Shown here piece by piece: positions 36,836 to 45,584 of a stretch of DNA of 64,000 nt. Each line of letters begins with the position of its first letter. Position 1 is the stretch's first letter. Under the pieces are notes generated by a model. It ran no database searches. It worked only from the letters and a program-made list of their open reading frames with translations, and was not told the origin of the DNA. Both the position numbers and the translations under genes were made by a program. This DNA comes from CAWKGV01 sp963849305 (GTDB lineage: Bacteria > Pseudomonadota > Alphaproteobacteria > Acetobacterales > Acetobacteraceae): positions 62,001 to 126,000 of the forward strand of contig CAWKGV010000007.1 in NCBI GenBank assembly GCA_963849305.1, written 5' to 3'.

Positions 36836-37665
36836 TGCTGGTGGAGATGCAAAACCTGCGCATCGCCTTCCCGACGCCCACGGGCGTCGCGGAGGCGGTA
36901 CGCGGCATCTCGCTGACCCTCGGGCGCGAGAAACTCGGCATCGTGGGCGAAAGCGGTTCCGGCAAGTCCCTCACTGCGCGCGCGATCCTGCGCCTGCTGC
37001 CCGGCTCGGCACGCCTGAGCGCGGATCGGCTCGCCTTCGACGGCATCGACGTGCTCGCCGCCTCCGAGCGCGCCATGCGCCGCATCCGTGGCCGCCGCGC
37101 AGGGCTGATCCTGCAAGACCCGAAATTCTCGCTCAACCCGGTGATGACCGTGGGCGCGCAGATCGCCGAGGCATGGCGGGTCCACCAGCGCGGCTCGCGC
37201 CGGACGGCAAAGGCGGCTTCGGTCGATCTGCTTGACCAAGTGCGCATCCGCGACCCCGAGCGGGTCGCCCGCGCCTATCCGCACGAGCTTTCGGGCGGCA
37301 TGGGCCAGCGGGTGATGATCGCCATGATGCTGGCGCCGGACCCCGAGCTGCTGATCGCCGACGAGCCCACCAGCGCGCTCGATGCCACGGTGCAGGCGGA
37401 GATGCTGCGGCTGCTCGATGACCTCGTGTCCCGACGCGGCATGGCGCTGGTTCTCATTAGCCACGACTTGCCGCTGGTTTCGCATTTCTGCGACCAGGTG
37501 ATGGTGATGTATGCCGGCCGTGTGCTGGAGGAGCTGCCGGCCGGCGAGCTGGCCCGCGCGCGCCACCCTTACACGCGCGGCCTGCTCGCCTGCCTGCCCT
37601 CGCTGGTCCATCCGCGCGAGCGGCTGGCCGCGCTCGCGCGCGATCCCGCCTGGCTCGAGCCCTGA
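36835..37665 (+). CDS. ABC transporter ATPase (DppD-like)
   Basis: The 276-residue ATPase has Walker A GIVGESGSGKSLTAR near residues 37-51, a Q-loop in AGLILQDPKFSLNP, the signature ELSGGMGQRVMIAMM, Walker B LLIADEPTSALD and the switch His in LVLISHDLPLV. The C-terminal RHPYTRGLLACLPS is the oligopeptide transporter tail. The signature helix has Met where Gln is usual (GGMGQR), common in DppD. It overlaps both neighbours by one base. Confidence 0.93.
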   Translation: MLVEMQNLRIAFPTPTGVAEAVRGISLTLGREKLGIVGESGSGKSLTARAILRLLPGSARLSADRLAFDGIDVLAASERAMRRIRGRRAGLILQDPKFSLNPVMTVGAQIAEAWRVHQRGSRRTAKAASVDLLDQVRIRDPERVARAYPHELSGGMGQRVMIAMMLAPDPELLIADEPTSALDATVQAEMLRLLDDLVSRRGMALVLISHDLPLVSHFCDQVMVMYAGRVLEELPAGELARARHPYTRGLLACLPSLVHPRERLAALARDPAWLEP

Positions 37666-38435
37666 TGATCGAGGTCGTGAACCTCTGCGTGCGCTTCGGC
37701 GAGACCGAGGCAGTGAAGGGCGTGTCCTTCGCCGTCTCGCGCGGCGCGAGCTTCGGCATCGTGGGCGAGAGCGGGTCGGGCAAGTCCACCGTGCTGCGCG
37801 CGCTCGCGGGGCTCAACCGCGATTGGACCGGGCGCATGGCGCTGGACGGCGAAGCTCTCGGTGCGCGCCGGGACCGACGCTTCTTCCGACGCGTGCAGAT
37901 GGTGTTCCAGGATCCGTACGGTTCGCTGCACCCGCGCCAAACCGTGGACCGCACATTGTCCGAGCCGCTGCTGGTGCATCGGATTGGGGACATCGAGGCC
38001 CGCATCCTGCGCGCGCTCGCCGAGGTCGCGTTGCCCGAGCAGATGCGGTTCCGCTACCCGCATCAGCTTTCGGGCGGGCAGCGCCAGCGCGTGGCGATCG
38101 CGCGCGCCCTGATGGCCGAGCCTGAGGTGCTGCTGCTCGACGAACCAACCAGCGCGCTCGACGTCTCCGTGCAGGCGGAGGTGCTGAACCTGCTCGCCGA
38201 CCTCCAGCGCCGCCGCAGGCTGACCTACGTGCTGGTCAGCCACAATCTCGCGGTGGTCGCGCATGTCTGCCCGCTGATTGGCGTGATGCAGGCCGGCGAG
38301 ATGGTGGAGCAGATCAAGGCCGAGGACTTGCGCGCGGGTCGGGCCAACCACCCTCACACCAGGGAACTGCGTGCGTTGAGCGTGGAGCTAGAAGACCCCG
38401 AGCTCGTGCCGGCCGGGCCGCCCGGCGTGCCATGA
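37665..38435 (+). CDS. ABC transporter ATPase (DppF-like)
   Basis: The 256-residue ATPase has Walker A GIVGESGSGKSTVLR, the Q-loop VQMVFQDPYGSLHP, the signature QLSGGQRQRVAIARAL, Walker B VLLLDEPTSALD, the switch His in VLVSHNLAVV and a short C-terminus with NHPHTRELRAL. It forms the ATPase pair with the upstream DppD-like subunit, starting at an ATG that shares one base with that gene's stop. It closes the five-gene transporter operon. The neighbouring M20 amidohydrolase hints at amino-acid or ureido-compound import rather than general peptides (inference). Confidence 0.92.
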   Translation: MIEVVNLCVRFGETEAVKGVSFAVSRGASFGIVGESGSGKSTVLRALAGLNRDWTGRMALDGEALGARRDRRFFRRVQMVFQDPYGSLHPRQTVDRTLSEPLLVHRIGDIEARILRALAEVALPEQMRFRYPHQLSGGQRQRVAIARALMAEPEVLLLDEPTSALDVSVQAEVLNLLADLQRRRRLTYVLVSHNLAVVAHVCPLIGVMQAGEMVEQIKAEDLRAGRANHPHTRELRALSVELEDPELVPAGPPGVP

Positions 38436-38449
38436 CGGCGCGAGGGCTT

Positions 38450-38477
38450 GAACATTGTCCAAGATTGGACAATGTTC
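38450..38477. promoter_or_regulatory. Perfect 28-bp inverted repeat, likely operator of the Xre-RES module
   Basis: Two 13-base arms (38450-38462 and 38465-38477, built on GAACATTGTCCAA) are exact reverse complements around a 2-base spacer. The site is AT-richer than its surroundings and ends 24 bases before the preferred antitoxin start at 38502. Type II antitoxins of this family repress their own operon by binding such palindromes. Confidence 0.85.
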
Positions 38478-38501
38478 GTAACTGAACTAGAGGCCGATCC
38501 T

Positions 38502-39044
38502 ATGCTCCAAGCCGCTCGAAAGCCGCAATCCTCCGAATCACAAAGGCGCCAAGCAGAACGGCCGGACCTGCTCGATGCCTCGCGGTTCTCGCCCCAGAAC
38601 CGCCGCCGACTCAGCGCTCCCGCGTTACGCACGTTCCTCGCCATCGCCGATCTCTGGGCATTATCCGAGGAGCAGCGGCGGCTGGTGCTCGGCTTACCCT
38701 CCCGGTCCACCTATCATAACTGGGCCAGAACAGTGCGCGAGCATGGGGAGATCACCTTGGACGTCGATGTGCTGCTGCGGATCTCGGCGGTGCTCGGCAT
38801 ATACCAGGCCCTGCGCATCCTGGAACCCACCGAGCAGGACGGGGCGGAGTGGCTGCGCCGGCCGCATAAGGCGACCGTGTTCGGCGGCAACCCGCCGCTG
38901 GCGCTGATGACCAGCGGCACTCAGGACGGATTGCTTACGGTGCGCCGGTTTCTCGATGCCGCGCGGGGCGGGCTTTACATGGCGCCGAACGAGGTGGATG
39001 CCGGTTTCGTCCCCTACACCGATGCCGATATAGTTCTGACGTGA
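38502..39044 (+). CDS. Antitoxin of the Xre/ParS/MbcA (DUF2384) type
   Basis: The 180-residue protein has a helix-turn-helix-like middle region (LRTFLAIADLWALSEEQRR, then LPSRSTYHNWA). The C-terminal DUF2384 part (VLGIYQALRILEP, FGGNPPLALMTSGTQDGLL, VRRFLDAARGG) is the part that plugs the RES toxin active site in ParS and MbcA. The ATG at 38502 has GAGG at eight bases and leaves the 28-bp operator fully upstream; an ATG at 38472 would lie inside the operator and is less likely. Its TGA overlaps the toxin's GTG (GTGA), the usual coupling that makes antitoxin first. Confidence 0.88.
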   Translation: MLQAARKPQSSESQRRQAERPDLLDASRFSPQNRRRLSAPALRTFLAIADLWALSEEQRRLVLGLPSRSTYHNWARTVREHGEITLDVDVLLRISAVLGIYQALRILEPTEQDGAEWLRRPHKATVFGGNPPLALMTSGTQDGLLTVRRFLDAARGGLYMAPNEVDAGFVPYTDADIVLT

Positions 39045-39721
39045 CCGGCAGCCTCGCGCCCGCGCCGTTGCCATCGTATCGGCTCATCCCCTCTCGGTTC
39101 CCGCCGATCGGGCTATTCGATGCCGTCGCTACCGCCGCCGACCTCGAAGCGGTGATGGAGCTGGCGGGGTGGACTAACGATCGGCTGGTGGCGGAACGGG
39201 TGGCCCGCCTGCCGCGCGAGGAGTGGGTCTATGGCCGCCCCAACGCCAGCATCGTGATGGCCGCGTTCCTGCACGCCGCACCCGACGGAATGCGGTTTAA
39301 CGGTCCCGACCTCGGTGCATGGTATGCCTCGGCTGCCATGGTGACCGCAGCCGCCGAGGTCGGACACCATCTCCGGCGCGAGGCCGTCGCCACGGGGCTG
39401 GCGCGGATGCGTCGTCAATATCGCTGCTACTCCGCTCGGCTGGCGGGCGGGTATCTCGATATCCGCGGTCAGCAGCGCAGCCGACCGGACATCTACGCCG
39501 CCGACAGCTACGCCGCCTCGCAAGTGCTGGGCGAGGAGGTGAGGGCGTTGGGAGGTGCGGGCATCCTCTATGACAGCGTGCGCCACGTCGGCGGCATGAA
39601 CGTCGTCGCGCACCGACCGCACAACGTGCTGGATGTCGTTCAGGCCGACCATTTCGAGATCGCCGTGCAGGCAGCGCAGCAAACGATCGAGGTGCGGCGG
39701 CTTGCGGCCTCGGCAGGATGA
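39041..39721 (+). CDS. RES-domain toxin
   Basis: The 226-residue protein has the RES fold: an arginine block near the start (YRLIPSRFPPIGLFD) and a central core (LAGGYLDIRGQ, DIYAADSYAASQVLG). The conserved C-terminal segment is GAGILYDSVRHVGGMNVVAHRP, holding Tyr, Ser and Arg typical of RES. Characterised RES toxins (MbcT, ParT, Res) consume NAD+ or transfer ADP-ribose. The usual conserved Glu is not obvious to me. The gene is coupled to the antitoxin by GTGA and is intact here. Its stop overlaps an ATG in the next region, but the true next gene begins at 39796. Confidence 0.85.
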   Translation: MTGSLAPAPLPSYRLIPSRFPPIGLFDAVATAADLEAVMELAGWTNDRLVAERVARLPREEWVYGRPNASIVMAAFLHAAPDGMRFNGPDLGAWYASAAMVTAAAEVGHHLRREAVATGLARMRRQYRCYSARLAGGYLDIRGQQRSRPDIYAADSYAASQVLGEEVRALGGAGILYDSVRHVGGMNVVAHRPHNVLDVVQADHFEIAVQAAQQTIEVRRLAASAG

Positions 39722-39742
39722 ACGAGAGGTCGGCATTCAAAG

Positions 39743-39779
39743 CCCCCGTCCCTTGCGGGGAGGGGTTGGGGGAGGGGGC
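39743..39779. repeat. Copy of the GC-rich repeat before the amidohydrolase gene
   Basis: The sequence matches the right arm of the addA element: a C-rich run, CCTTGCGGGG, then two G-rich runs separated by TT. It falls between the RES toxin stop and the amidohydrolase start at 39796. It is open in the amidohydrolase frame and would add 26 residues if the ATG at 39718 were used. Confidence 0.7.
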
Positions 39780-39795
39780 GGAGGAGAGGATCGGA

Positions 39796-41088
39796 ATGAC
39801 CGCGAGATCGGCGGCGGCAGCGGACATCCGGGCGGCGATGGAAGCGCAAAGGACGCGTGCGACCGACTTGCTCGACAAGCTGCGCGACGACGGGCGCGAC
39901 GAACCCGGCGTGACGCGCGACCCCTATGGGCGGGGTGAGCAACGCGCGCACGCGACGATCGCGGCGGAGGCGGAGCGGCTCGGTCTCACGATCCACCGGG
40001 ACGCAGCGGCCAATCTCTACATGACCCTCCCGGGGCGGGACCGAGCGGCGCCGCGCGTTGTGCTGGGCTCGCATCTCGATTCCGTGCCGCATGGGGGGAA
40101 CTTCGACGGTGCGGCCGGCGTGGTGGCGGGGCTCGTATCCGTGGCCGCGCTGCAACGGCTCGGCGCGCGACCCGCCTGCGACGTGACGGTCATGGGCATC
40201 CGTGCCGAGGAAAGCATCTGGTTCCAGGTGTCCTACATCGGCAGCCGTTCGGCACTCGGTACCTTGCCGGACAACGCTCTGGGAGCGCGGCGGATCGACA
40301 CCGCACGAACCCTTGCCGAGCATATCGCGGATTGCGGCGGCGAGCCGGCGGGGCTGCGCGCCGGACAGCGATTCCTCGATCCCGCACGGCTGCGCGCCTA
40401 TGTGGAACTGCATATCGAGCAGGCGCCAAGCCTCGCGGAAGCGGGCAAGCCAGTGGCGATTTGCACCGGCATCCCTGGCAATTTTCGCTACCCGGACGCG
40501 CGGATCGAGGGCAGGCACGATCATGTCGGCCTGCCGCGCCGCTTCCGGCGCGACGCGGCACTGGCGGGCGCGGAGTTCTCCACGGCGCTCGACCGCGTCT
40601 GGGAGGAGCATGAAGCGCGCGGTGTGCCTATGGCCTGCACTATCGGCCGTTTCTACACAGATCCCGCCGTCCACGGCATGACCATCGTGCCGGGCACGTT
40701 CCATTTCAGTCTGGATGTGCGCGCTTATGACCCGGGGGCGCTCGCCAGCTTGGAGCGCGAGATCGACGCGATCATCGCCGGCATCGAGCAGCGGCGCGGC
40801 GTGCGCTTTCACCGCGGCACCAAGGCGAGCGCCGCCGTGGGCCTCGTGGACTCTGCGATCAAGACCGGATTGCTGGATGCCGCCATCGGGCTTGGCGTGC
40901 CGGTGATGGAACTTGTCAGTCCCGCGTCCCACGACGCGGCGGCGTTCGCGGCAGCCGGCGTCCCGATTGGCATGATCTTCGTCCGAAACGAGAACGGCAG
41001 CCACAACCCACGCGAGGCGATGACGATTGATGACTTCCTGGTTGGCGCCTCGGTGATGACGCGATGGCTGGCGGAGACGCTGGGTTAG
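39796..41088 (+). CDS. M20-family Zn amidohydrolase (N-carbamoyl-L-amino-acid hydrolase/allantoate amidohydrolase)
   Basis: The 430-residue protein fits the HyuC/AllC/ureidopropionase group. It has LGSHLDSVPHGGNFDGAAGV (first metal His and bridging Asp), MGIRAEESIWF (Glu-Glu base and ligand), ELHIEQAPSL (metal His) and a C-terminal SPASHDAAAFA with the last metal His. The ATG at 39796 has a GAGGAGAGGA site; an upstream ATG at 39718 would put the repeat into the protein. It probably cleaves carbamoyl or ureido groups from amino-acid-like substrates that the adjacent ABC transporter could import (inference). It ends four bases into the convergent iolE gene. Confidence 0.88.
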   Translation: MTARSAAAADIRAAMEAQRTRATDLLDKLRDDGRDEPGVTRDPYGRGEQRAHATIAAEAERLGLTIHRDAAANLYMTLPGRDRAAPRVVLGSHLDSVPHGGNFDGAAGVVAGLVSVAALQRLGARPACDVTVMGIRAEESIWFQVSYIGSRSALGTLPDNALGARRIDTARTLAEHIADCGGEPAGLRAGQRFLDPARLRAYVELHIEQAPSLAEAGKPVAICTGIPGNFRYPDARIEGRHDHVGLPRRFRRDAALAGAEFSTALDRVWEEHEARGVPMACTIGRFYTDPAVHGMTIVPGTFHFSLDVRAYDPGALASLEREIDAIIAGIEQRRGVRFHRGTKASAAVGLVDSAIKTGLLDAAIGLGVPVMELVSPASHDAAAFAAAGVPIGMIFVRNENGSHNPREAMTIDDFLVGASVMTRWLAETLG

Positions 41089-41981
41089 CTCTGAATCGGC
41101 AGTTCAGGATCAGCCGCCAGCAGCCGACTAAGCGTCGCGTGACCGAGCTTGGCGTATGTCAGCGGATGTGCCCGCGCCGGGTTCTGTTCGGCCTCCACCA
41201 CGAGCCAGCCCTCGTAATCCGGCAACTCGGCCAACATGGACGTGAAATCGACGCAGCCATCGCCCGGCACGGTGAACACGCCGGCCACAACCGCATCGAG
41301 GAAGCTCCAGTCCTCGCGCCGCGCCTGTGCCAGCACTATCGGACGGACATCCTTGCAGTGGATGTGCGCGATTCGCGTCCGGTGCCGGCGCGCGAGCGCC
41401 GCGGGATCAGCGCCCGCGAATGTGGCATGGCCGGTGTCGAGCAGCAGTTTCACCGCCGGGCCGGTCTCGGTCATCAGCCGGTCGATATCCTCCGCGCTCT
41501 GCACCACCGTCCCGATGTGATGGTGGTAGGCGAGCGCGAGGCCATTCGTGGCGACCGCTTCGGCGAGCCTGGTCAGGCGCTCAGCGAACCGGCCCCAGCC
41601 CGCGTCGTCGAGCCGGGGCCGGCATGACAGAGGCAGCGCGCGATCGCCATGCGTGGCATTCGAGGTTTCGGCGAACACGAGCACGTCGCAGCCGAGCGCG
41701 CGCAGCAGATCGAGATGCGGACGCAGCACGGCCATCTCAGCGTCTGCTGAACGCGCCAGCAATGCCGCCGAGTACCATCCGGAGACCAGAGCGAGTCCGT
41801 GCGCGTCCAGCACGGACCGCAATGCCACGGGCTCGCGCGGAAACTTGTGGCCAAGCTCGATCCCCTCGTAGCCGGCCTCCTTCGCTTCCGCGAGGCAGAG
41901 TTCCAGCGGCGTTGCCCCGCCCAGCTCGCGCAGATCATCGTTCGACCAGGCAATGGGGTTGGTGCCGATCCGAACCCGCAC
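41085..41981 (-). CDS. iolE: Inosose dehydratase IolE
   Basis: The 298-residue sugar-phosphate isomerase/epimerase barrel begins RIGTNPIAWSNDDLRELGG, the usual IolE opening. It carries EAGYEGIELGHKFP, ALAYHHHIGTVV, LLLDTGHATFAG, RIAHIHCKDVRP and a late EAEQNP, which together supply the metal Glu/Asp/His ligands. It dehydrates scyllo-inosose in inositol breakdown. The start is three bases after the iolD stop, so iolD and iolE are transcribed together on the minus strand. Confidence 0.9.
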   Translation of the reverse strand: MRVRIGTNPIAWSNDDLRELGGATPLELCLAEAKEAGYEGIELGHKFPREPVALRSVLDAHGLALVSGWYSAALLARSADAEMAVLRPHLDLLRALGCDVLVFAETSNATHGDRALPLSCRPRLDDAGWGRFAERLTRLAEAVATNGLALAYHHHIGTVVQSAEDIDRLMTETGPAVKLLLDTGHATFAGADPAALARRHRTRIAHIHCKDVRPIVLAQARREDWSFLDAVVAGVFTVPGDGCVDFTSMLAELPDYEGWLVVEAEQNPARAHPLTYAKLGHATLSRLLAADPELPIQS

Positions 41982-41984
41982 GGA

Positions 41985-43808
41985 TCAGCTCCCGGCCGGC
42001 TGCGCGGCAAGCTGACGCTGGTATTCGTCGCGTGCCGTTCGCACCTCCGCACGCTCTGAAACCTCGGGCACGGCGACATCCCACCAGTGTCCGCCGGCTT
42101 CGGTCGCCTGGGCCGGATCGGTCTCGATCACGATCACTCGCGTCCGCTCCGCGTTCCGCGCGCGCCGCACGGCTTCCTCCAGCTCGCCCACGCTCTCGAC
42201 GCGCTCGGCCTCGGCGCCCAGGCTGGCGGCATGGGCGCGGAAGTCGATCCCGCGCTCGGCGGCTTGGAGGTTGTTGAACGGTGCGCCGCCGGTCGCGCGT
42301 TGCAGCCGGTCGATGCAGCCGAAGCCGCGATTGTCCAGCAGCACAATGATGAGCTTGAGTCCGAGTGCGACCGAGGTGGCAATCTCCGAGTTCATCATTA
42401 GATAACTGCCGTCACCGATCAGCACGATCACCTCCCGCTCGGGCAGCGCCATCTTCACGCCGAGGCCGCCGGCGATCTCGTATCCCATGCAGGAATAGCC
42501 GTATTCGACGTGATACCCGTCGGGCCGCGCCTGCCAAAGCTTATGCAGGTCGCCCGGCAGGCCGCCCGCCGCGCCCACCACGACCGCGTTCTCAGATGCC
42601 GCGCGCTGCACCGCTCCGATGACTTGCGCGTCGGATGGCATGGCGTTCGCCGGCGCGGTCACGGCGGCAACGGTCGCGCGCCAACGCGCGATCCCGGCCT
42701 GCACCCGGGCAGCCCAACTCGCGCTGGCGCGGTGGCCTCCGAGCGCCGCGCCCAGCGCGCGCAACCCCTCGCGCGCATCCGCGACCAGCGGCACCGCATC
42801 ATGCTTGCCGGCGTCGAACGGCTGGACGTTGAGGCCGATCAGCTGCCGTCCGGGACGGCGGAACAGGGCGCGCGATCCGGTGGTGAAGTCCTGCAACCGC
42901 GTCCCGACCGCCAGGACAATGTCGGCCTCGGCGGCGGCTTCGTTCGCTGCCGAGGTGCCGGTCACGCCAATGGCGCCGAGGTTCAGCTCATGGTTATGGG
43001 CGAGCGCGCCCTTGCCAGCCTGGGTCTCGGCAACCGGAATGCCGTGCGCGAACGCGAACCGCGCCAGCGCGTCCGAGGCGTCGGCGTAGGCCACGCCGCC
43101 GCCGGCGATGATGATCGGCGCCTCGGCGTGGCGCAGCAGGTCGGCGGCTGCGGCCAGCTCGGCCGGGTCCGGCGGTGGGCGGCGGATGCGCCAAAGCCGG
43201 GGCGTGAAGAAAGCCTCCGGCCAGTCGAATGCCTCGGCCTGCGCGTCCTGACAGAGCGCCAGCGTCACCGGCCCGCAGGCGGCCGGGTCGGTCAGCACGC
43301 CGAGCGCGCGCGGCAACGCGTTCAGCAATTGCTCCGGCCGGGCGATCCGGTCGAAGTAGCGCGAGACCGGGCGGAAGCAGTCGTTCGCGGAAACCGTCCC
43401 ATCCGCGAAGCCCTCGATCTGTTGCAGTACCGGATCGGGGCGGCGCGAGGCGAACACGTCACCTGGCAGCAGCAGCACGGGCAGCCGATTGGCGTGCGCG
43501 AGCGCGGCTGCGGTGACCATGTTGGTCGCCCCCGGCCCGATCGAGCTAGTGCAGGCCATCATGCGCCGCCGCCGCATCGCCTTGGCGTAAGCGATCGCGG
43601 CCAGCGCCATCGCCTGCTCGTTATGCGCCCGGTAGGTCGGCAGCGCGTCGCGGCTGGCGTGCAGCGCCTCGCCGAGCGCGGCGACGTTGCCGTGGCCGAA
43701 AATCGCCCAGACACCAGCGAACAGGGGAAGTTCGCGCCCGTCGATATCGGTGCGTTGCGCGGCAAGGTATCGCACCAGCGCCTGGGCCGTGGTGAGGCGG
43801 ATCGTCAT
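41985..43808 (-). CDS. iolD: 3D-(3,5/4)-trihydroxycyclohexane-1,2-dione hydrolase IolD
   Basis: The 607-residue thiamine-diphosphate enzyme has the IolD opening LTTAQALVRYLAAQRTDIDG and LPLFAGVWAIFGHGNV. The ThDP-activating Glu lies in YRAHNEQAMALAA, and the metal motif is VLIGDGSYLMMNSEIATSV with the Asn downstream. It opens the ring of the diketone made by IolE. It is first of the minus-strand pair and divergent from iolG, with about 76 bases between that should hold both promoters. No iolB, iolC, iolA or regulator gene is in the window. Confidence 0.92.
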   Translation of the reverse strand: MTIRLTTAQALVRYLAAQRTDIDGRELPLFAGVWAIFGHGNVAALGEALHASRDALPTYRAHNEQAMALAAIAYAKAMRRRRMMACTSSIGPGATNMVTAAALAHANRLPVLLLPGDVFASRRPDPVLQQIEGFADGTVSANDCFRPVSRYFDRIARPEQLLNALPRALGVLTDPAACGPVTLALCQDAQAEAFDWPEAFFTPRLWRIRRPPPDPAELAAAADLLRHAEAPIIIAGGGVAYADASDALARFAFAHGIPVAETQAGKGALAHNHELNLGAIGVTGTSAANEAAAEADIVLAVGTRLQDFTTGSRALFRRPGRQLIGLNVQPFDAGKHDAVPLVADAREGLRALGAALGGHRASASWAARVQAGIARWRATVAAVTAPANAMPSDAQVIGAVQRAASENAVVVGAAGGLPGDLHKLWQARPDGYHVEYGYSCMGYEIAGGLGVKMALPEREVIVLIGDGSYLMMNSEIATSVALGLKLIIVLLDNRGFGCIDRLQRATGGAPFNNLQAAERGIDFRAHAASLGAEAERVESVGELEEAVRRARNAERTRVIVIETDPAQATEAGGHWWDVAVPEVSERAEVRTARDEYQRQLAAQPAGS

Positions 43809-43884
43809 CGGTCTCGCTCGCTCCTGCCAGTCTGCCTATTGTCCACGCCCGCGCCGCCGATACAACGAGGGGGGGGTGAGCATC

Positions 43885-44871
43885 ATGCTGAGTATCGCCG
43901 TGATCGGGGCCGGTCGGATCGGGCAGATCCACGCCCGCAACGTCGCCGCCCATCCCGGCGGGCGGCTCGTGGGAGTGGCCGATACCGATCGCCAGGCGGC
44001 AGCACGGCTGGCCGAAGCGTGCGACGCGCCAGTCATCGCCCTGGAAGACGCATTCCATGCCGACGCGGTGCTGATCGCCTCCCCGACGCCGACCCACGCC
44101 GATTATATCGAGCGCGCGGCCGAAGCCCGCCGCGCTGTGTTTTGCGAAAAGCCGATCGACCTCGCGGCCGGGCGGGTCCGGGCCTGTCTTGAGGCGGTGG
44201 GCCGCGCCGAAGTGCCGTTGATGATCGGCTTCAACCGGCGGTTCGATCCGCATTTCGCCACGCTCAAGCGCCGGCTGGACGCGGGCGAGATTGGCGCGCT
44301 CGAGTTGCTGACCATCATCAGCCGCGACCCGGCGCCGCCGCCCGCCGGCTATATCGCGACTTCCGGCGGGCTGTTCCGCGACATGATGATCCACGACTTC
44401 GACATGGCCCGATTCCTCCTCGGCGAGGAACCGGTGGAGGTCCAGGCCATGTCGTCCTGCCTGGTCGATCCCGCGATCGGCGCGGCCGGCGACGTGGACA
44501 CGGCGATCGTCAGCCTGCGCACGGCCACTGGCCGGCTGTGCCAGATTTCCAATTCGCGCCGTGCCTCCTATGGCTACGACCAGCGCATCGAGGCGCACGG
44601 CGCGAGGGGGTTGCTGCGTGCGGGCAACGTCGCCGCAACCACGGTAAGGCTGGCTGACGCGCAAGGCTTCCACGGCGATCCGGCATTGCCCTTCTTCCTG
44701 GAACGCTACGCCACCGCCTACCGCGCCGAGCTTGACGCCTTTATTGCCGCGGCCACCCGCGGGCAGGCGGCCCGGCCGGACGGCGAGGACGGTCTGAGGG
44801 CGCTCCTGCTGGCCGACGCCGCGACGCGCTCGGTTGAGAAATCGGGGATGGTGCGGGTAGCGGGGCCGTGA
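43885..44871 (+). CDS. iolG: Inositol 2-dehydrogenase IolG
   Basis: The 328-residue Gfo/Idh/MocA oxidoreductase has the NAD motif IAVIGAGRIGQIHARN, the catalytic Lys in VFCEKPIDL near residue 92, GFNRRFDPHF, and GGLFRDMMIHDFDMARFLLG with the Asp/His pair. It oxidises myo-inositol to scyllo-inosose, the substrate of IolE, fitting the divergent iolDE genes. The ATG at 43885 follows a GAGGGGGG stretch by about ten bases; a GTG nine bases upstream is also possible. Related sugar dehydrogenases cannot be fully excluded, but context favours IolG. Confidence 0.9.
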   Translation: MLSIAVIGAGRIGQIHARNVAAHPGGRLVGVADTDRQAAARLAEACDAPVIALEDAFHADAVLIASPTPTHADYIERAAEARRAVFCEKPIDLAAGRVRACLEAVGRAEVPLMIGFNRRFDPHFATLKRRLDAGEIGALELLTIISRDPAPPPAGYIATSGGLFRDMMIHDFDMARFLLGEEPVEVQAMSSCLVDPAIGAAGDVDTAIVSLRTATGRLCQISNSRRASYGYDQRIEAHGARGLLRAGNVAATTVRLADAQGFHGDPALPFFLERYATAYRAELDAFIAAATRGQAARPDGEDGLRALLLADAATRSVEKSGMVRVAGP

Positions 44872-45043
44872 CGTGTCGGAAAGGAGACGAGACATACTCA
44901 AGGCCATCGCCCTGCTGAGCGGGCTCCTGCTCATCGCCGCGATGGGAGCGAGGGCAGCGCGAGCCAGCAATGAGCTGGTCGAGATCGGCGCGACGCGCGC
45001 CGAGATCAATTTCGCGCCGAGCGCGCAGCCCCTGCTCGGCTAC

Positions 45044-45551
45044 CTATCGCGCCCGGGCTTTCGACTTCAGCACGCAGAGCGGCACGATCGTGAGCTCCCG
45101 CCGCCGGAAGATCAGCGCGGCCGGGGTTTCGGCGTGCCGTCGCCGTTCAGTGCGGCGGGCAGCGGGATCGCCAGATACTTCGCCACGCGCGGGGTGATGG
45201 TACCGCCGTATTCCTGTATACGCGCATAGACGGTGCTGGCGCCGATATAGCCCGCAGGCTGTCGAGCTGTCGACCTCGAACCGCACGCTCGACTGGATCG
45301 ATTCCACGGGCTTGCCCGAGCGACGCGACAGCGTCTTCTCGGTGGTGCCGCCCGGCCAGCCAGTGCCATGCCGCTTGGCGAGCGCCTTTGGCGACGTTGG
45401 TCAGCTACCAGCGCATGGTCTCCGACAGCGCACCGACCGCCGGATCGAGCAGCCGGCCGGTGCGCAGCGCGAACTTGGCGAGCCCCAGGCGGGCGCTCTG
45501 GTAGCGGGTGCCCTCGAAGGCGAACTGGATCGTGAGGTCGGTATCAGCCAA
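45044..45551 (-). pseudogene. Decayed phage virion morphogenesis protein (Mu gpG-like)
   Basis: Across three minus-strand frames the translation reads as a phage tail-completion protein. It starts at a TTG near 45551 (LADTDLTIQFAFEG), passes a stop near 45412, resumes with LSRRSGKPVESIQSSVRF, and shifts again to GYIGASTVYARIQEYGGTIT. It ends in FRRRELTIVPL by 45044. The YARIQEYGG...AKYLAIP block is typical of gpG/HK97 gp10-type proteins. Several frameshifts and a stop show real decay rather than single errors. On the plus strand, 44873-45229 holds an open frame with a signal-like start, which I regard as chance. The remnant dates the region as an old prophage. Confidence 0.6.
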
Positions 45552-45584
45552 GTTCGCAGTTCCATATTCCAAGAGCGTAGCGCC

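Noticed and set aside
39718..39795. N-terminal extension of the M20 amidohydrolase from the ATG overlapping the RES stop
   Set aside because: The extension is translated repeat sequence, and the ATG at 39796 has a strong ribosome site and fits the family length.
44873..45229. A plus-strand protein with a signal-peptide-like start
   Set aside because: It lies opposite the phage tail remnant, its second half is low-complexity and it has no ribosome site; the hydrophobic start may be chance.
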